Shown here: positions 62,045-64,000 of the stretch, in pieces | Layout: the number at the start of each line of letters is the position of its first letter | How positions within the stretch are numbered: the first letter of the stretch is position 1 | From: SZUA-365 sp049663345 | GTDB lineage: Bacteria; Bacteroidota; Ignavibacteria; SZUA-365 | Reading direction: 5' to 3' | Assembly (NCBI GenBank): GCA_049663345.1 | Contig: JBATDG010000014.1 | Span: forward strand, 1 to 64,000 | DNA length: 64,000 bases | Program-made: the position numbers and the translations under genes | Notes under the pieces: generated by a model | Databases searched by the model: none | Told to the model about the DNA's origin: nothing | The model's input: only the letters and a program-made list of their open reading frames with translations

Positions 62045-62629
62045 ATGGCTGTAATTCCTGCTCAGGATTTGATAAACATGTATGCATCGGGAATTTTTCC
62101 GATGGCAGAAGGCAGGGACGGCCCGATCATGCTTTTCAGCCCCGACCCGCGTACGATCCTCGAGCCGGCCGACCTGCATCTGTCTGCCAGTTTGCAGCAA
62201 ACGATGGGATCCGGCCGCTACGAAATCCGCATCAATGAGAGTTTTGAAACGGTGATGCGTTTTTGCGCTGATAGAGAGGACACATGGATTTCGGAAGACA
62301 TAATTCGCTCCTATGTGTCGCTGCATGAAATGGGATATGCGCATTCCGTGGAAGCCTGGCGGGACGGAGAATTAGCCGGCGGACTTTACGGAGTCGGGCT
62401 TGGCGGAGCGTTTTTTGGGGAGTCGATGTTTTTTCTTCAGCGGGATGCTTCGAAAGTTGCCCTTGCGGCATTGTGCATCCGGATGAGAGAACGCGGGATG
62501 CCGCTGCTGGATGTTCAATACACAACACCGCATCTTCTGCGCTTCGGTGCCATTGAGATCTCCAGGGATGAGTATCTGCAGCGCCTTGAAGCGGCGCTGC
62601 AGATATCAGTAGATTTTATTGACGGTTGA
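62045..62629 (+). CDS. aat: Leucyl/phenylalanyl-tRNA--protein transferase
   Basis: A protein of 194 residues that adds Leu or Phe to the N-terminus of substrates for degradation by the N-end rule. The motifs are ASGIFPMAEG near the start, SFETVMRFCADREDTWI, SVEAWRDGELAGGLYGVGLGGAFFGESMF and LLDVQYTTPHLLRFGA. Short for the family but with all core regions. It follows the recombinase-like gene by 3 bp, so the two are probably cotranscribed. Confidence 0.96.
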   Translation: MAVIPAQDLINMYASGIFPMAEGRDGPIMLFSPDPRTILEPADLHLSASLQQTMGSGRYEIRINESFETVMRFCADREDTWISEDIIRSYVSLHEMGYAHSVEAWRDGELAGGLYGVGLGGAFFGESMFFLQRDASKVALAALCIRMRERGMPLLDVQYTTPHLLRFGAIEISRDEYLQRLEAALQISVDFIDG

Positions 62630-62653
62630 AAGGGAAGCGGGAGAGACAGTATC

Positions 62654-63619
62654 TCAGACATCCTCGAAGGCTTTGTCCAGCAAAGTCTGCGAAATTTCAC
62701 CGGGAGCAGGCAGCTCGACCAGTGAACCCTCGCGGCTCAGAACCCATGCCGCAACTGCATTGGCGAAATACGTCGCGTTAGCCAGCGGCTTGTTGTTGTT
62801 GATCGCGTAGTAGAGTCCCGCATGCCAGGCGTCATGAACTCCTGCAGGATCAACGACTTCAGCCTCCACTGCAGGAACGCGAACAACCTTGACTCCGTCG
62901 GAAACGAGTGCACCTTCTTTTCCCATGGTCATGATAACGGTCTTCGCGCCCATGTCGTGGTAACTCTTCAGGTGATCTTCCCGGCTGGCTTTACCAAAAA
63001 GGTTTTCGGCATCGTCAAGCGTGGGAGTGAGAATGTCCGCAAACTGAAGAGTCTTTTTAATGGTGGTCAACGCATCGGACCTGTTTCGCCACAGTGCTGG
63101 CTCGAAAAACGGCTGCAGCACGGTTGTACTGTCGAATTTTTTCGACAATCTCAAAATCTCGAACACGCTGTGACGGGCGGGATGCTGCCAGAGACAGAAA
63201 CCGCTTCCGTGCACAATACGGGATCCCTGTGCGAGAACAACATGCTCCTTGGTGTTGTGAAGCTGCCATTCGGAAAGACGGTAATACGCCGACTGGATAA
63301 TGTGTCCGAGTCGGGAAGTGAACAACAGGCTGGTCTGATGTTCTCGCGAGAATTGCATCGTCGAAACGTTGACCTTGTATTGCCGCAGCGTGTTCTGCAC
63401 AAAGGTCCCGTGCGCGTCAGCACCGACCGATGCGATGCAGTTGGCCTTTCCGCCAAGCATGCTGTAATAGATGGAAATCAAGGCGGCGGATCCGGTGATG
63501 CGTTTTGTGAAGTTGCTGGCCTCCGGTAAAGCGGTGTTTTCCGCATGGAGTTCCACGAACGCTTCCCCCACGGTGGTCAAATCGTAGATAACCGGGGGCG
63601 GCACTCTCAAGTCGTTCAT
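62654..63619 (-). CDS. PfkB-family carbohydrate/nucleoside kinase
   Basis: A protein of 321 residues from the ATG at 63619 (AGGAG upstream). The family fold is visible: LTTVGEAFVEL, SAALISIYYSMLGGKANCIASVG and a catalytic Asp263 in PAGVHDAW. The usual GAGD anion-hole motif is GVHD here. Adenosine- or ribokinase-like is plausible; the substrate is not known. It converges on aat with a 24-bp gap. Confidence 0.85.
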   Translation of the reverse strand: MNDLRVPPPVIYDLTTVGEAFVELHAENTALPEASNFTKRITGSAALISIYYSMLGGKANCIASVGADAHGTFVQNTLRQYKVNVSTMQFSREHQTSLLFTSRLGHIIQSAYYRLSEWQLHNTKEHVVLAQGSRIVHGSGFCLWQHPARHSVFEILRLSKKFDSTTVLQPFFEPALWRNRSDALTTIKKTLQFADILTPTLDDAENLFGKASREDHLKSYHDMGAKTVIMTMGKEGALVSDGVKVVRVPAVEAEVVDPAGVHDAWHAGLYYAINNNKPLANATYFANAVAAWVLSREGSLVELPAPGEISQTLLDKAFEDV

Positions 63620-63635
63620 CCCTTTGCTCCTGTAC

Positions 63636-63713
63636 AGAGTTTGCGTCCTGTCCTGATCGGACAAAACAATTACTAGAGTTTGCGTCCTGTCCTGGTCAGA
63701 CAGAACATATACT
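63636..63713. repeat. Two tandem 39-bp repeats upstream of the PfkB gene
   Basis: AGAGTTTGCGTCCTGTCCTG begins each copy (63636-63674 and 63675-63713), with a few mismatches between them. Each contains the inverted TGTCC...GGACA-type segment. They lie 17-94 bp upstream of the PfkB start, in the promoter/leader position, and could be operators. Confidence 0.8.
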
Positions 63714-63892
63714 ACGGTAAGTCGCTGGAAGTTATGGAATTACCGAGTGAATTTCAAAATCATCAATTGCGAATCTGCATCCAGCCGCGATAAGGGCATG
63801 TTTTCAGCTCATCCCTCTGCAAGTCCTCGGCAGCGCCTCGCAAGCCCATCTGCCTTGGAAATGAGGCGCCGGGCGGATATATTCATTGTCTT

Positions 63893-64000
63893 ATGTTTGC
63901 AGAGCGGATTCGGCATATCGAACATCGTATTCTTGCTGCCTGCGAACGCAGTGGACGCAGGCGGGAAGATGTCACTCTTATTGTAGTGACCAAAACGCAA
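63893..64000 (+). CDS. YggS-family PLP homeostasis protein (partial, cut by window end)
   Basis: The ATG at 63893 opens a frame to the window edge coding at least 36 residues: an amphipathic helix (RIRHIEHRILAACERSG) followed by EDVTLIVVTKTQ. This matches the start of YggS/PLPBP proteins, where the Lys (here Lys34) binds pyridoxal phosphate. The rest of the gene is outside the window. Confidence 0.8.
   Translation, partial: MFAERIRHIEHRILAACERSGRRREDVTLIVVTKTQ

Overview
The window looks like chromosomal DNA of a Gram-negative bacterium of the FCB group (Bacteroidota and relatives such as Ignavibacteriota or Kapabacteria). The lineage is inferred from gene content: several exported BNR-repeat proteins with C-terminal type IX secretion (T9SS) sorting-like or FlgD-like domains, two PorV/PorQ-type barrels, the bacillithiol enzyme BshC, the lipid A enzyme LpxB, a short phosphatidylserine decarboxylase, a small HAD phosphatase and an AtuA-family pair. 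No rRNA or tRNA gene was recognised, and no phage or insertion sequence was seen. Most of the window is ordinary, densely packed housekeeping sequence in short operons.

Layout. 1-306: about 2.3 copies of a ~134 bp tandem repeat. 310-5838: an exported TPR-CHAT protein, divergent from a T9SS-type BNR protein. 5883-10184: an SDR protein, def, fmt, and lpxB with a membrane methyltransferase gene. 10351-14896: psd-pssA-purS-purQ-tatA, a HAD phosphatase and an M50 membrane protease. 15052-20570: a lipoprotein, a BNR/FlgD-like protein, two PorV-like proteins and a glycosyltransferase. 20595-22884: a three-gene minus-strand operon of AMMECR1 (AmrA), MEMO (AmrB) and a DUF2520 oxidoreductase-like protein. 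23060-25744: a second large T9SS cargo. 25946-31142: a POT-type transporter, a split AtuA pair and a split transketolase. 31277-34051: Trm112, DnaK and Hsp20. 34363-41828: a CCA-adding-type enzyme, then a complete TolC/MacA/MacB-type export operon with two permeases. 41923-46960: a small four-Cys protein, a DUF1207 protein, a polysaccharide deacetylase, a GT2 and a VWA protein with two OmpA-like domains. 47070-52416: BshC, then a tight ferredoxin/MBL/Rieske/QueG/TrxB redox operon. 52521-58202: methylmalonyl-CoA epimerase, UvrC, a TPR protein and three small exported proteins. 58500-63619: gyrA, a recombinase-like protein, aat and a PfkB kinase. 63893-64000: the start of a YggS-family gene cut by the window edge.

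The points most worth a second look are these. (1) The tyrosine-recombinase-like protein at 61157-62041 keeps both fold arginines but has lost the nucleophilic tyrosine and all the box II histidines, and it sits 3 bp upstream of aat. (2) A double-hairpin repeat sharing the core GCCAACGGC occurs twice, at 7409-7492 and 56014-56097. (3) An AMMECR1/MEMO/DUF2520 operon has no radical-SAM partner nearby. (4) A 9-bp microsatellite lies inside a glycosyltransferase gene. (5) Several enzymes have altered catalytic motifs (SDR, PfkB). (6) Short tandem repeats lie at the window start and upstream of the PfkB gene. I did not find a clearly new defence system or a CRISPR array.
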